Below, in pieces: positions 35,372 through 43,817 of a stretch of 64,000 bases of DNA (position 1 is the stretch's first letter; each line of letters starts with the position of its first letter). Under the pieces are notes generated by a model. It saw nothing but the letters and a program-made list of their open reading frames with translations, made no database searches and was not told the origin of the DNA. Made by a program: the position numbers and the translations under genes. Origin of the DNA: G965267185 sp965267185 (GTDB lineage: Bacteria > Pseudomonadota > Alphaproteobacteria > UBA6615); NCBI GenBank assembly GCA_965267185.1, contig OZ253937.1:1054001-1118000 (forward strand). The letters run 5' to 3'.

Positions 35372-36586
35372 ATGATCCCGGTTGCCGAAGCGCGCCAGCG
35401 CATTCTCGCCGATCTGCCGGCGATGCCGACGGAACAGGTGGGACTTAACGACGCGCTGGGCCGGGTACTTGCTGAAGACATTGCCTCGCGACGCACCCAG
35501 CCGCCGCAAGCCGCCTCGGCGATGGACGGGTACGCGGTGCGCGCCGCCGACGTGGCAACCGTGCCCGCCACCTTAGATGTTATCGGTACCGCCCCCGCCG
35601 GCGCACCGTTCGACGGTTCGGTCGTCGAGGGAACCGCGGTGCGGATCTTTACCGGGGCCGCCGTGCCTGCAGGCGCCGACGCCATCGTTATCCAGGAAGA
35701 CACCGAGCGCGACGGCGATAAGGTCACCGTCAAGGAAGGCGTTGCCGCCGGGCGTTACGTGCGCGCAGCGGGGCTCGATTTTCAAACCGGCGACGTGTTG
35801 CTCGAAGCCGGACGGGTGCTGAACGCCCGCGATCTGGGTTTGGCCGCGGCGATGAATGTGCCCTGGCTACGGGTGCGCCGCCAGCCGCGGGTCGCCTTGC
35901 TCGCGACCGGCGACGAAATCGTGCTGCCGGGCGAAGACGCCGGCCCCAACGATATTGTCAGCTCCAATACCTTCGCGCTGGATGGACTGGTGCGCGCCTC
36001 AGGCGGTATCCCGATCACGCTGGGCATCGCCGCGGACAATCTCGAGTCGATTCGCGCCTTGGCCGAGAGCGCAAAGGGCGCCGACATTCTGGTCACCACC
36101 GGCGGCGCGTCGGTCGGCGAGCACGATCTGGTGCAAGAAGCCCTGGCCGACTTGGGGCTCAAGATCGATTTCTGGCAGATCGCCATGCGGCCCGGCAAAC
36201 CCTTGATGTTCGGTCGGCTCGGCGCAACGCCGATGCTTGGCTTCCCGGGCAACCCGGTCTCCTCGATGGTCTGTGGCATGCTGTTTCTGCGCCCAGCCCT
36301 CTCGAAAATGTTGACGGTTCCCGACACCGAGCCACAGCTCGAAACGGCGCTGCTCGGTGCCGATTTGGGCGAAAACGACCGGCGCGAGGACTATCTGCGC
36401 GCCACCCTGAGCCGCGATACCCATGGCAACCGGGTCGCCACCCCGTTTCCGGTTCAAGACAGCTCTATGTTCAGCCGCCTCGCGCAAGCCGATTGCCTGA
36501 TTGTGCGGGCGCCCCACGCGCCGCCCGCCACCGCCGGCGAAACAGTTTCCTATATCGCGCTCGGCGGCGGCGTCATCGGCGCTTGA
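35372..36586 (+). CDS. moeA: Molybdopterin molybdenumtransferase
   Basis: 404 residues. ASAMDGYAVRAADV, FTGAAVPAGADAIV, ALLATGDEIVLPG, ILVTTGGASVGEHDLV, AMRPGKPLMFGRLG and GFPGNPVSSMVC are the MoeA motifs in order. It inserts molybdate into adenylylated molybdopterin. The ATG at 35372 begins MIPVAEARQRI, ten bases after moaC. The frame is open further back but only in the shadow of moaC. Confidence 0.96.
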   Translation: MIPVAEARQRILADLPAMPTEQVGLNDALGRVLAEDIASRRTQPPQAASAMDGYAVRAADVATVPATLDVIGTAPAGAPFDGSVVEGTAVRIFTGAAVPAGADAIVIQEDTERDGDKVTVKEGVAAGRYVRAAGLDFQTGDVLLEAGRVLNARDLGLAAAMNVPWLRVRRQPRVALLATGDEIVLPGEDAGPNDIVSSNTFALDGLVRASGGIPITLGIAADNLESIRALAESAKGADILVTTGGASVGEHDLVQEALADLGLKIDFWQIAMRPGKPLMFGRLGATPMLGFPGNPVSSMVCGMLFLRPALSKMLTVPDTEPQLETALLGADLGENDRREDYLRATLSRDTHGNRVATPFPVQDSSMFSRLAQADCLIVRAPHAPPATAGETVSYIALGGGVIGA

Positions 36587-36664
36587 GCCCCGGCCTGGCC
36601 GATAAAATCTAAAAATCGAAATTTTTGCGTCTCCGGGCGTCGCTTTCCGCTTGACCCCCAAAAA

Positions 36665-36679
36665 GAACAGGACTAGAAC
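36665..36679. promoter_or_regulatory. LexA operator 1
   Basis: GAAC-AGGACTA-GAAC, a perfect match to the alphaproteobacterial SOS box GTTC-N7-GTTC read on the other strand. It lies 75 bases before the lexA start. Confidence 0.85.
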
Positions 36680-36688
36680 ATGTGTGAT

Positions 36689-36703
36689 GTTTTTGGTTTG
36701 TTC
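36689..36703. promoter_or_regulatory. LexA operator 2 (one mismatch)
   Basis: GTTT-TTGGTTT-GTTC, one base off GTTC-N7-GTTC, nine bases after operator 1 and in opposite polarity. Two boxes fit autoregulation of lexA. Confidence 0.6.
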
Positions 36704-36754
36704 TATATGTAGTGGTCGGGGCGAATAAATGCCGGCCGTGGGGGAAAATGACCG

Positions 36755-37447
36755 ATGTTGACGCGCAAGCAGCACCAGCTTCTGCTCTTTATCAACCAGC
36801 GGCTCGAGGAGACCGGTGTCTCACCTTCGTTCGACGAAATGAAGGAAGCGCTCGGCCTAAAGTCCAAGTCGGGCATCCACCGCTTGATAACGGGGCTCGA
36901 GGAACGTGAGTTCATCCGCCGCCTGCCCCATCGGGCGCGCGCGCTGGAGGTGCTGCGCCTGCCCGACGATGTGTCGGTACCGGGAACCGGGCAGCAAAAA
37001 TTTGCGCCGCGCGTGATTCAAGGCGGCGCCGCCCGGGACGGCAAAGCGCCGCAGAACGGCAAGTCGTCGATCGAACTACCGTTGCTGGGCCGAATCGCCG
37101 CCGGTACGCCGATCGAGGCGTTGAGCGATCCGACCCGCTTCGTCGACGTGCCCGGCGACCTGGTCGGCCGTGGTGAATATTATTGCCTGGAAGTCGATGG
37201 CGATTCGATGGTCGAAGCCGGCATTCTCGACGGCGACACCGTGGTCATCGAGCGCACCGACAACGCCGACACCGGCACGATTGTCGTCGCCCTCGTCGAC
37301 GGCCAGGAGGTGACCCTCAAGCGCTTGCGCAAGCGCCACAATTCCGTCGCTCTGGAACCGGCCAACGAAAACTACGAGACGCGCATCTTCGGGCCCGATC
37401 AGGTCGAGGTGCAAGGCCGGCTGGTCGGCCTCGTGCGCGTCTACTGA
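36755..37447 (+). CDS. lexA: SOS repressor LexA
   Basis: 230 residues. The winged helix-turn-helix at 1-65 (TRKQHQLLLFINQRL, FDEMKEALGLKSKSGIHRLI). The Ala-Gly self-cleavage bond is in LGRIAAGTPIEAL near residue 115. The catalytic Ser is in VDGDSMVEAGILDGD and the Lys in VTLKRLRK. It represses DNA-damage genes until RecA filaments trigger its cleavage. The linker between domains is longer than in E. coli, as in other alphaproteobacteria. Confidence 0.97.
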   Translation: MLTRKQHQLLLFINQRLEETGVSPSFDEMKEALGLKSKSGIHRLITGLEEREFIRRLPHRARALEVLRLPDDVSVPGTGQQKFAPRVIQGGAARDGKAPQNGKSSIELPLLGRIAAGTPIEALSDPTRFVDVPGDLVGRGEYYCLEVDGDSMVEAGILDGDTVVIERTDNADTGTIVVALVDGQEVTLKRLRKRHNSVALEPANENYETRIFGPDQVEVQGRLVGLVRVY

Positions 37448-37451
37448 TCAG

Positions 37452-39623
37452 CTACTGATCTGCGGCGCGGCGCAGCCAAACGCGTCCGCCCGCCTGCCCC
37501 TCTCCGGTTTCAACAGTGATCGCCGACCTGTCCTGGCCCTCCGGCCACCAGATCGCATGACTGCCGTTCTCGCGCAGCGCACGCCGGTCGATCACCACGG
37601 CAGGGCCATTGCAGTCGCGCGGCACCGTAAACCGGGCAATTAAGATATCGGCCGCCCGACAATCTTCGGCTAAAGCTCTCGCGTCTGTAACGACGGCGAC
37701 AGTTCTATCGCCATCGACAAAGAGACAACCCGCGATATCGCATTGCAGCCCGTTATCCCTCCCCTCTCTTGGCTTTGGGTAGCCTAGAACCTCATCCGCC
37801 CCCGTTCTGCGCACCCACTGCTCGCGGACAAAACGCTGCGCCCGCGGGTTCGACACGAGCAGCACATTGTCGCGGGTGAGAACGCCCGTGAGTTTGCCAT
37901 CGGGCGCGATCAGGATGTCCGGCACCGTTACGGTCCCAACTGAAAGCAGGCCACCGACGATCGGCAGTACACCGGCTAAACGCCAACGGGTTTGCCACAA
38001 AGTCAGCCAGAGCCCGCCACCAATCACCAGCGCCAAGCCAGCCAGCGGCGGCGCCGCGACGTTCAAGCTGGCGCCCGGCCAGGTAGACACCCAGGTGGCA
38101 ACACCGACAATGAATTCGATACCGAAACCCAGCAGAGGAAAGACCAAGCCCTCGAGGCCGAGCGGCATGAGCAGAAAGGACACCACGATCAACGGCATCA
38201 CCCAAAACGCCGCAACCGGAACGGCCACAAGGTTCGCGGCGACCGAATACGTGGCAAACTGATTGAAATGAAAAACTGCGAACGGCGCCGTCGCCAGCGA
38301 GGCAACGACGGTGGTGAGCAATATGCTGGCGAGATAGACCGCAACCCGGCGTCTCCGGCTCGGCCCGCCGAGCGTCTGGCGAAACCGGTCGCCCACCACT
38401 TCATAGACGGCGACTAGGGCAATCACCGCCGCAAACGACATTTGAAAACTGACGCTGAGCAGCGCCTCGGGCCGAAACAGCAAGACGATAACAGCGGCCC
38501 AAGCGACCAGGCGCATCGAAATCCCCCGCCGGTCGATCATCACCGCCACCAGGACGACCCCGGTCATGATGAATGCCCGCTGGGTGGGCACGGTTGCCCC
38601 TGCCAGCATGAGATAGACCGCGCTCGCAACGATCGCCGCGGCGGCGGCCCATTTCTTCACGGGATAGCGCAGAACAATGCCGGGCACGGCGGCGAATGCG
38701 ATCCGTACGGCAAAAAAGACAAAGCCCGCGACCAATCCCACATGCAGGCCCGATATCGCCAGCAGGTGAGCCAGGCCGGAGCGCTGCATTGCCTCGCGCA
38801 CATGATCGGGAATGGCGCCCCGTTCGCCCACCATCAACGCCGCAGCGACCGCGCCGGACACCCCTGGCAATGCCGCGCGAACCTGCTCGGCAACCCGCAA
38901 GCGGGTCGACTGGATGGTATTCGAAACCGTTTTCAGCACCCCGCGGCGAGCGGCAGGTTCGGACGGGTCGACGTCGAATCGGCCCGTAGCAAACCCCACC
39001 GCCCCGAGCTGCTGAAACCATGCGCTGCGGCGAAAATCGAACCCGCCCGGTATCGCCGGCCGGGGCGGTGGCCGCAGGGTCGCGCGAACGGAGACCCTAT
39101 CTCCCGGCGACACCCCGCCATATTGGCCGGCGGACACGGTGAGCCGAACCCGTTTGGGCGTTTCGTTGGGGTTGAGCCCGGCGAGCGATACGACGTCGAG
39201 GGTGACACGGAAGCGCTTGCCGCGAGGCTCGACCGCTACGATATCACCGGTAACATAGCGATGGCGCAGCTCGTCGGCGATTACCGGGGCAGCGACGTCA
39301 TGGGTTCGCCATTGGGCGACGGCAAACCCCAGCGCGACGCACGCGAGGCCTATCGCCGCCACGAGATAGCGAAACGCCCGCGCCGAGGCGATCAGTGCGA
39401 GAAGGGCACCAACGGCGAGTATCCAGCCCGCCGAGGCCGGTGGCTCGCCCGCCGGTAGAAAGTAGAGCGCAATACCAATACCCAGCGCGACCGGCATCCA
39501 AAGGATCCAGCGCTCGCGCTCGGTCACTAGCGTTTCTCTGACCCAGGACCACCGGCTATGCCGGTCAAGACCGTTAGAGCGGACGGAATGCCATGTGGTG
39601 TGCGCGGCCATTGCAGCGGCCAC
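37452..39623 (-). CDS. comEC: ComEC/Rec2-family inner-membrane DNA-uptake-channel-like protein
   Basis: About 723 residues. An N-terminal soluble OB-like DUF4131 region (about 90-190) follows two membrane helices. The Competence domain has HLLAISGLHVGLVAGFVFF near 280 and ATVPTQRAFIMTGVVLVAVM, with many membrane segments. The C-terminal 170 residues sit where a metallo-beta-lactamase-like nuclease domain would be but lack the HxHxDH metal motif. In competent bacteria ComEC carries single-stranded DNA across the membrane; no other competence gene is in the window. I chose the GTG at 39623 (GAGG eight bases upstream), because the longer frame to 39785 runs through a terminator hairpin. Confidence 0.87.
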   Translation of the reverse strand: MAAAMAAHTTWHSVRSNGLDRHSRWSWVRETLVTERERWILWMPVALGIGIALYFLPAGEPPASAGWILAVGALLALIASARAFRYLVAAIGLACVALGFAVAQWRTHDVAAPVIADELRHRYVTGDIVAVEPRGKRFRVTLDVVSLAGLNPNETPKRVRLTVSAGQYGGVSPGDRVSVRATLRPPPRPAIPGGFDFRRSAWFQQLGAVGFATGRFDVDPSEPAARRGVLKTVSNTIQSTRLRVAEQVRAALPGVSGAVAAALMVGERGAIPDHVREAMQRSGLAHLLAISGLHVGLVAGFVFFAVRIAFAAVPGIVLRYPVKKWAAAAAIVASAVYLMLAGATVPTQRAFIMTGVVLVAVMIDRRGISMRLVAWAAVIVLLFRPEALLSVSFQMSFAAVIALVAVYEVVGDRFRQTLGGPSRRRRVAVYLASILLTTVVASLATAPFAVFHFNQFATYSVAANLVAVPVAAFWVMPLIVVSFLLMPLGLEGLVFPLLGFGIEFIVGVATWVSTWPGASLNVAAPPLAGLALVIGGGLWLTLWQTRWRLAGVLPIVGGLLSVGTVTVPDILIAPDGKLTGVLTRDNVLLVSNPRAQRFVREQWVRRTGADEVLGYPKPREGRDNGLQCDIAGCLFVDGDRTVAVVTDARALAEDCRAADILIARFTVPRDCNGPAVVIDRRALRENGSHAIWWPEGQDRSAITVETGEGQAGGRVWLRRAADQ

Positions 39624-39631
39624 GATAGTTA

Positions 39632-39635
39632 CCTC
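39632..39635 (-). promoter_or_regulatory. Ribosome-binding site deciding the comEC GTG start
   Basis: GAGG on the minus strand, eight bases from the GTG at 39623. Confidence 0.65.
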
Positions 39636-39694
39636 AGCGCCGTTGCGCACGGTCCAGAACGGCGCGATTGGTGGATAACTTTTGGTGACACAAG

Positions 39695-39725
39695 AAAAAA
39701 CCCGCTGCCGAAGCAGCGGGTTTTT
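39695..39725. terminator. Rho-independent terminator between flp and comEC
   Basis: CCCGCTGC (39701-39708) and GCAGCGGG (39713-39720) with a CGAA loop, flanked by A6 and T5, so it could act on both strands. On the minus strand it ends transcripts from the flp gene 146 bases before. Confidence 0.9.
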
Positions 39726-39870
39726 AAGGTTCCAAAACCACGCGTGGTTCGCGAGGCTATCGGGCCCATGTGGCCCCGCCGACAAGCGACAACCATAATG
39801 GTTGCCGCGCGCCGCCAGGGCACGGGACGACAGCGTTAAACCAAGCGGGTTGGTATTCTGGTGTCGACCG

Positions 39871-40062
39871 TTAGGTGGTCGGCATCGCCGATACAGCGGT
39901 ATCCAGCTGGCCAGAGACGGCCGTGAACATGGTATCGAGCGAACCGCCCATCAGGCTCAACGCACCGATCGACGCAACCGACACCAGCGCGGCAATCAGG
40001 CCATATTCGATAGCGGTCGCGCCGGATATGTCAGCTTGTAGTTTAGCAATCAACTTAAGCAT
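39871..40062 (-). CDS. Flp-family type IVb pilin
   Basis: 63 residues. DISGATAIEYGLIAALVSVASIG near residue 11 contains the Flp pilin prepilin pattern with the conserved Glu-Tyr, followed by a hydrophobic helix. Flp pilins are cleaved by a TadV/CpaA peptidase and assembled by the Tad machinery. None of those genes is in the window, so this pilin is an orphan here. A very good ribosome site (AAAGGAGAG) precedes the ATG, suggesting strong expression. Confidence 0.9.
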   Translation of the reverse strand: MLKLIAKLQADISGATAIEYGLIAALVSVASIGALSLMGGSLDTMFTAVSGQLDTAVSAMPTT

Positions 40063-40334
40063 CGTTACTCTCCTTTCGACACGAAACGACGCGCAGACAT
40101 TAGTCGGAGAGTATTAACGGCGCGTTAAATATAAAACTCGATTAAGTATTTAAACCCCGTATTCTATTGCAATATATGAATAAAACTGTATGCAGCCCGG
40201 ATTTATCTAGCATATTCAGGGCGCCAAAATCCGTATTATTCAATTTTGCTAAAATGCAAGATAATAGGGGGTACTTTTTTTCGCACGATGCGTATTTGCC
40301 GCCGAATATCTCTATCCGTACGGACGTGAAACAA
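40063..40334. other. AT-rich intergenic region upstream of flp
   Basis: 272 bases. The stretch 40120-40275 is conspicuously AT-rich against the GC-rich background and should contain the flp promoter. A plus-strand reading frame from 40167 runs into the antisense of the methyltransferase and is not credible. Confidence 0.5.
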
Positions 40335-41159
40335 TCACGCTGGTTTGCGCGCGTTTCCGTAGTTTGCCCCTGTTTCCATGGCGCGCGCCCCTATTTCGGA
40401 CAGGCGGCCCAGCGTGTTGGCCTTCACGACCTTCCGTTCGGCCAAGCTGAGCTGATCGATCTCCCACCGGAAGCCGCCGCCCAGGGCCATGCTCCACCAA
40501 TCTTCGGGGTCCGGCAAGGACTGGCGGTCGCGAACGGCTTGGACCGTCGGTTCGGCGACGCCGCTATCTGCGAAGGCGCGGCGCAATCCCTCCGGGTCCG
40601 TCAAGCGTTCCCAGGGCCGGCCTTTAACGACTAAATCGGGCCTGACGTTGTTTAACTCTTCACCAAATACCGACACCCAGGGTTCGAATGCGTCGCGTCC
40701 CCACACCGTGACCGCGAGCCGGCCACCGGGCCGTAGCAGACGCCAGAACTCGGCAATCTGTCCCTCGATATCGGACACGAAAAATACCGAGAACACGCTA
40801 ATGACGGCATCGAAGCTTTCGTCGGGAAAACCCGCGTCCGACATATCCGCGCATCGAAACAGGGTATTGCCGAGGCCGAACTCGTTGGCTTTTTGACGCG
40901 CCCGCACGAGCATGTTTTCGGCGACGTCGATCCCGGTAACATGGCCCCGCGGACCGACGGCAAGCGCCGCCGGCAGCGCCGACGCTCCGGTGCCGCAACC
41001 AACATCCAATACCTCGTCTCCCGCGCGAAGGCCTATCATGCCAACGGTCCGCTGGCCGTGGCGATCCCAGAACGCCAGCGGCGCTTCATCGAAATGGTCG
41101 GCTGCGGCGTTATAAGCGTCGACGACTTTCATCTGCGCGGGGTGTTTAGCAATACTCAT
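40335..41159 (-). CDS. Class I SAM-dependent methyltransferase
   Basis: 274 residues. Motif I VLDVGCGTGASALPAA lies near residue 49, then VTGIDVAENMLVRAR, FDAVISVFSVFFV and LLRPGGRLAVTVWG, in the order of UbiE/Methyltransf_11 enzymes. The substrate cannot be told. It is not next to ubiquinone or other biosynthetic genes. It is divergent from a LysR regulator across 169 bases containing two TGC-N6-GCA dyads, so it is probably that regulator's target. Confidence 0.85.
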   Translation of the reverse strand: MSIAKHPAQMKVVDAYNAAADHFDEAPLAFWDRHGQRTVGMIGLRAGDEVLDVGCGTGASALPAALAVGPRGHVTGIDVAENMLVRARQKANEFGLGNTLFRCADMSDAGFPDESFDAVISVFSVFFVSDIEGQIAEFWRLLRPGGRLAVTVWGRDAFEPWVSVFGEELNNVRPDLVVKGRPWERLTDPEGLRRAFADSGVAEPTVQAVRDRQSLPDPEDWWSMALGGGFRWEIDQLSLAERKVVKANTLGRLSEIGARAMETGANYGNARKPA

Positions 41160-41262
41160 CGATCAGTCCTCCGGTGATGACTTCCGGCGTAGCATCACAG
41201 TTGATGTTCAACACAACCGTCGGCTACGCGCCTTATGAGAGGACATGTAGGCAAAGATATTC

Positions 41263-41307
41263 CTGCATACACGCAGCATTATTGCGGCGGAAGGTTGCAT
41301 TTTTGCA
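41263..41307. promoter_or_regulatory. Two TGC-N6-GCA dyads, possible LysR operators
   Basis: CTGCATACACGCAG (41263-41276) and TGCATTTTTGCA (41296-41307) share TGC-N6-GCA with starts 32 bp apart, close to three helical turns. They lie immediately before the LysR gene start, where autoregulation is usual. Confidence 0.45.
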
Positions 41308-41328
41308 GGATTAGAGGATACTGGACCA

Positions 41329-42198
41329 ATGGACTGGGACGATCTACGCGTTGCGCGCGCCGTTTACGAGACCGGTAGTTATGCAGCGGCGGGCGCCCGG
41401 CTGCGCATAAACGAAACTACGGTCGCGCGCCGCCTCGCGCGACTACAGCAGGATCTCGGCGTGACTCTCTTCGAGGCGGTCGACGGCGTCCGCACGCCAA
41501 CCGTGCAATGCGAAGAAATCGTCGGCCTCACGGCGATGATGGCCGACCATGCCGAGCAGATTGCCCGGGTCGGCGATGCGGAGACCGGGCTAATTGGCCG
41601 CCGCCGAATCGCCACAACGGATTCGCTGGCGACGGAGGTCTTAGCGCCGAACGCAGCAGCATTCTTGATGGAACATCCGGGAGTGGTCGTGGATTTCCTG
41701 GCCTCTACGGCAAACGTGAATTTTTCACGCTGGGAAGCAGATATCGCCGTGCGTCTGCAAAAACCCGAAAAAGGCGATTTCGTTATCTCAAAACTCGCCG
41801 ATATCGCCCTCTACTTGTTCGAACCAGCGAAGGAGACCCCTGGCGACGCCAACCTCGTATGCGTCTACCCGGAGGACCTGGACCTGACACCGGAGTCTCA
41901 GTATTTGATGAGCAAGGGCCTTCAGCAACGCGCCTCCTGTACGACCAAGAACCTCCTGGTGTCGCGGAAACTGATCGAGTCGCGGCATTGCAGCGGAATT
42001 TTGCCGAGCTACATGTGCCGGGACCTCATCAAGGATAATGCCTTTCGCGTCAGCCGCCTGCCGGAGAGGCGCGGCGTGTGGCTGTTAGTGCAATCGCACC
42101 TCAAGCACGATGCCGTGACCCGCACGGTCATCGATTGGGTCAAGAGTTGCTTTGCCTCTCTCGACGCCGTTGTCCCCTCGCCTGCCGACGCCAAATGA
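41329..42198 (+). CDS. LysR-family transcriptional regulator
   Basis: 289 residues. The N-terminal helix-turn-helix reads LRVARAVYETGSYAAAGARL followed by NETTVARRLARLQQDLG and LFEAVDG, the LysR pattern. The effector-binding part starts near 90 but is unusual in detail: RRIATTDSLATEVLAP and FLASTANVNFSRWEADIAVR. It resembles the group of LysR proteins in which the linker Arg-rich helix is followed by an I-A-V-R motif. Divergent from the methyltransferase gene. Confidence 0.87.
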   Translation: MDWDDLRVARAVYETGSYAAAGARLRINETTVARRLARLQQDLGVTLFEAVDGVRTPTVQCEEIVGLTAMMADHAEQIARVGDAETGLIGRRRIATTDSLATEVLAPNAAAFLMEHPGVVVDFLASTANVNFSRWEADIAVRLQKPEKGDFVISKLADIALYLFEPAKETPGDANLVCVYPEDLDLTPESQYLMSKGLQQRASCTTKNLLVSRKLIESRHCSGILPSYMCRDLIKDNAFRVSRLPERRGVWLLVQSHLKHDAVTRTVIDWVKSCFASLDAVVPSPADAK

Positions 42199-42294
42199 GC
42201 ATTGCCGACCAGCGCCAACGCAAAGCGTAGCGATATCAATGGCTGGCACGTTTTGATACGATTGCGGCGCGCGAAATTGGCGAGGAAAGCGTAA

Positions 42295-43803
42295 ATGCTC
42301 CGTAATTTGATCAGGCGTTTAACCAAACTGGGCATTTACCTTGGCATCGCCGGCCTGATCGCCGCCGGCGCGCTAACGCTCACAACCCACTACCTCTTTC
42401 AAGAACCCGCTCATGTCACCTGGAGCCGCTATCTGGCGCCCGAAATCCGCTGGCAGAAACAAAAATATCCGTCAGTCGAGTGGGCGTTCAACATTCTGGA
42501 GTGGGTGTTTGTTCGAACCGACCCCCGCGACCGGTTCGACGTCGCCGACGCCGCGCCGCCGCTGCCGAATCCTGCCGCTTGGGATAGCGACCTGGCAGGG
42601 CCGCAAGCGCCCCAAGCCGGCGATCCTGGCCCTGCCGGTCAAGAGGCCGTCGTCGTCGCCAGCACGCAAGGATTTAGAGCCGCGCTAAAGTCAGCCCAGC
42701 CGGGAACGGTAATCCAGATATTACCTGGCGAATATGAATTCTCCGGCCGCGCTCTAACGATCAACAGACCGGGAGAGCCCGATAATCCGATCGTTTTGCG
42801 GGCAGCCGAGCTGGGGACCGTGCAGCTCAAGTTCGACCTTCTCGAGGGATTTCACGTTTTGGCGCCCAATTGGACCTTCGAGAACCTGGTCATCGACGGG
42901 GTTTGTGAACGCGATAGCGCCTGCGAACACGCTTTTCACGTGGTCGGCGAGGGCGCGGGCGTGGTGATCCGCAACAATTGGGTCACCAATTTCAACGCGC
43001 CGGTAAAGGTCAATGCCGCCAACGGAAAGTTTCCCGATGGCGGATTACTCCTCAGCAATGCCTTTATAAACGAACGGCCGCGGCAAACCTCCAATTCCGT
43101 AACCACCTTGGATATCGTGGCGGCGAGCGGCTGGCGCGTGCAGAAAAATGTGATCGCCGACTTCGCCAAAGACGGCGGTGACCGCACCAGCTACGGCGCT
43201 TTTTTCAAGGGCGCCGGTGAGAACAATATTTTCGAGCAGAACCTGGTGCGGTGCGAGTGGCGCCACCGCGGCGGAACGCGCGTCGGCTTCTCCTTCGGGG
43301 GCGGCGGTACAACCGATTCGGCCTGCCGCGACGGGAAATGCGGCGTCGAGCACCGAAACGGGATCGTGCGAAACAACATCATCATGAACTGCCCCAACGA
43401 TGTTGCCATCTATCTCAACAAAAGCGCCGACACGCAGGTGCACAACAATTTGCTGATCAATACGCGTGGCATTGATGTGCGTTTCGAAGAAACCGACGCG
43501 GTGATCCTGAACAACATCATCGACGGAAGAATTCTGTCCCGCAATGGCGGCACGTTCTCAGAGGCGAGCAATATCGTAAGCGCGTTTAACGCGGTTCTAT
43601 TGAGCCAAGTCAGCGCCGATGTTTACTCCGATCCGCAAAAAGGCGACTTCCGGCTCAATGACCTGGAAGAAGTTTTGGGACTGGGAACCGCGATCGAAGA
43701 TGGCGGCTTGGATATTTGCAATCAGCCCTATAAGAGCGCGGCACCTGATATCGGGCCTATACAATATGGGCTGGGCCTGAGCTGCACGCCGGTAATCAAG
43801 TAG
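42295..43803 (+). CDS. Membrane-anchored right-handed beta-helix protein
   Basis: 502 residues. A membrane segment at about 12-30 (after LIRRLTKLG) is probably an uncleaved anchor, followed by a 90-residue spacer. From about 125 there is a parallel beta-helix like pectate-lyase or chondroitinase-B-type proteins: GTVIQILPGEYEFSG, then repeated rungs with NN-V/I-I patterns (IRNNWVTNF, VRNNIIMNC, VHNNLLINT, LNNIIDGR). Such folds bind or cleave acidic polysaccharides. I see no assured catalytic triad, so lyase activity is unproven. Several Cys (CERDSACEH, DSACRDGKCGVE) suggest disulfides outside the cytoplasm. Confidence 0.8.
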   Translation: MLRNLIRRLTKLGIYLGIAGLIAAGALTLTTHYLFQEPAHVTWSRYLAPEIRWQKQKYPSVEWAFNILEWVFVRTDPRDRFDVADAAPPLPNPAAWDSDLAGPQAPQAGDPGPAGQEAVVVASTQGFRAALKSAQPGTVIQILPGEYEFSGRALTINRPGEPDNPIVLRAAELGTVQLKFDLLEGFHVLAPNWTFENLVIDGVCERDSACEHAFHVVGEGAGVVIRNNWVTNFNAPVKVNAANGKFPDGGLLLSNAFINERPRQTSNSVTTLDIVAASGWRVQKNVIADFAKDGGDRTSYGAFFKGAGENNIFEQNLVRCEWRHRGGTRVGFSFGGGGTTDSACRDGKCGVEHRNGIVRNNIIMNCPNDVAIYLNKSADTQVHNNLLINTRGIDVRFEETDAVILNNIIDGRILSRNGGTFSEASNIVSAFNAVLLSQVSADVYSDPQKGDFRLNDLEEVLGLGTAIEDGGLDICNQPYKSAAPDIGPIQYGLGLSCTPVIK

Positions 43804-43817
43804 ACGTATGTACCTGC

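Noticed and set aside
38442..39458. Plus-strand open frame of 338 codons
   Set aside because: Antisense to comEC, with shadow-like Arg/Gln/His-rich composition.
39624..39785. N-terminal extension of comEC
   Set aside because: It passes through the bidirectional terminator at 39695-39725; the GTG at 39623 has a good ribosome site.
40167..40634. Plus-strand open frame of 155 codons in the AT-rich region
   Set aside because: Its second half is the antisense of the methyltransferase gene, it lacks a ribosome site, and the first part looks like random AT-rich sequence.
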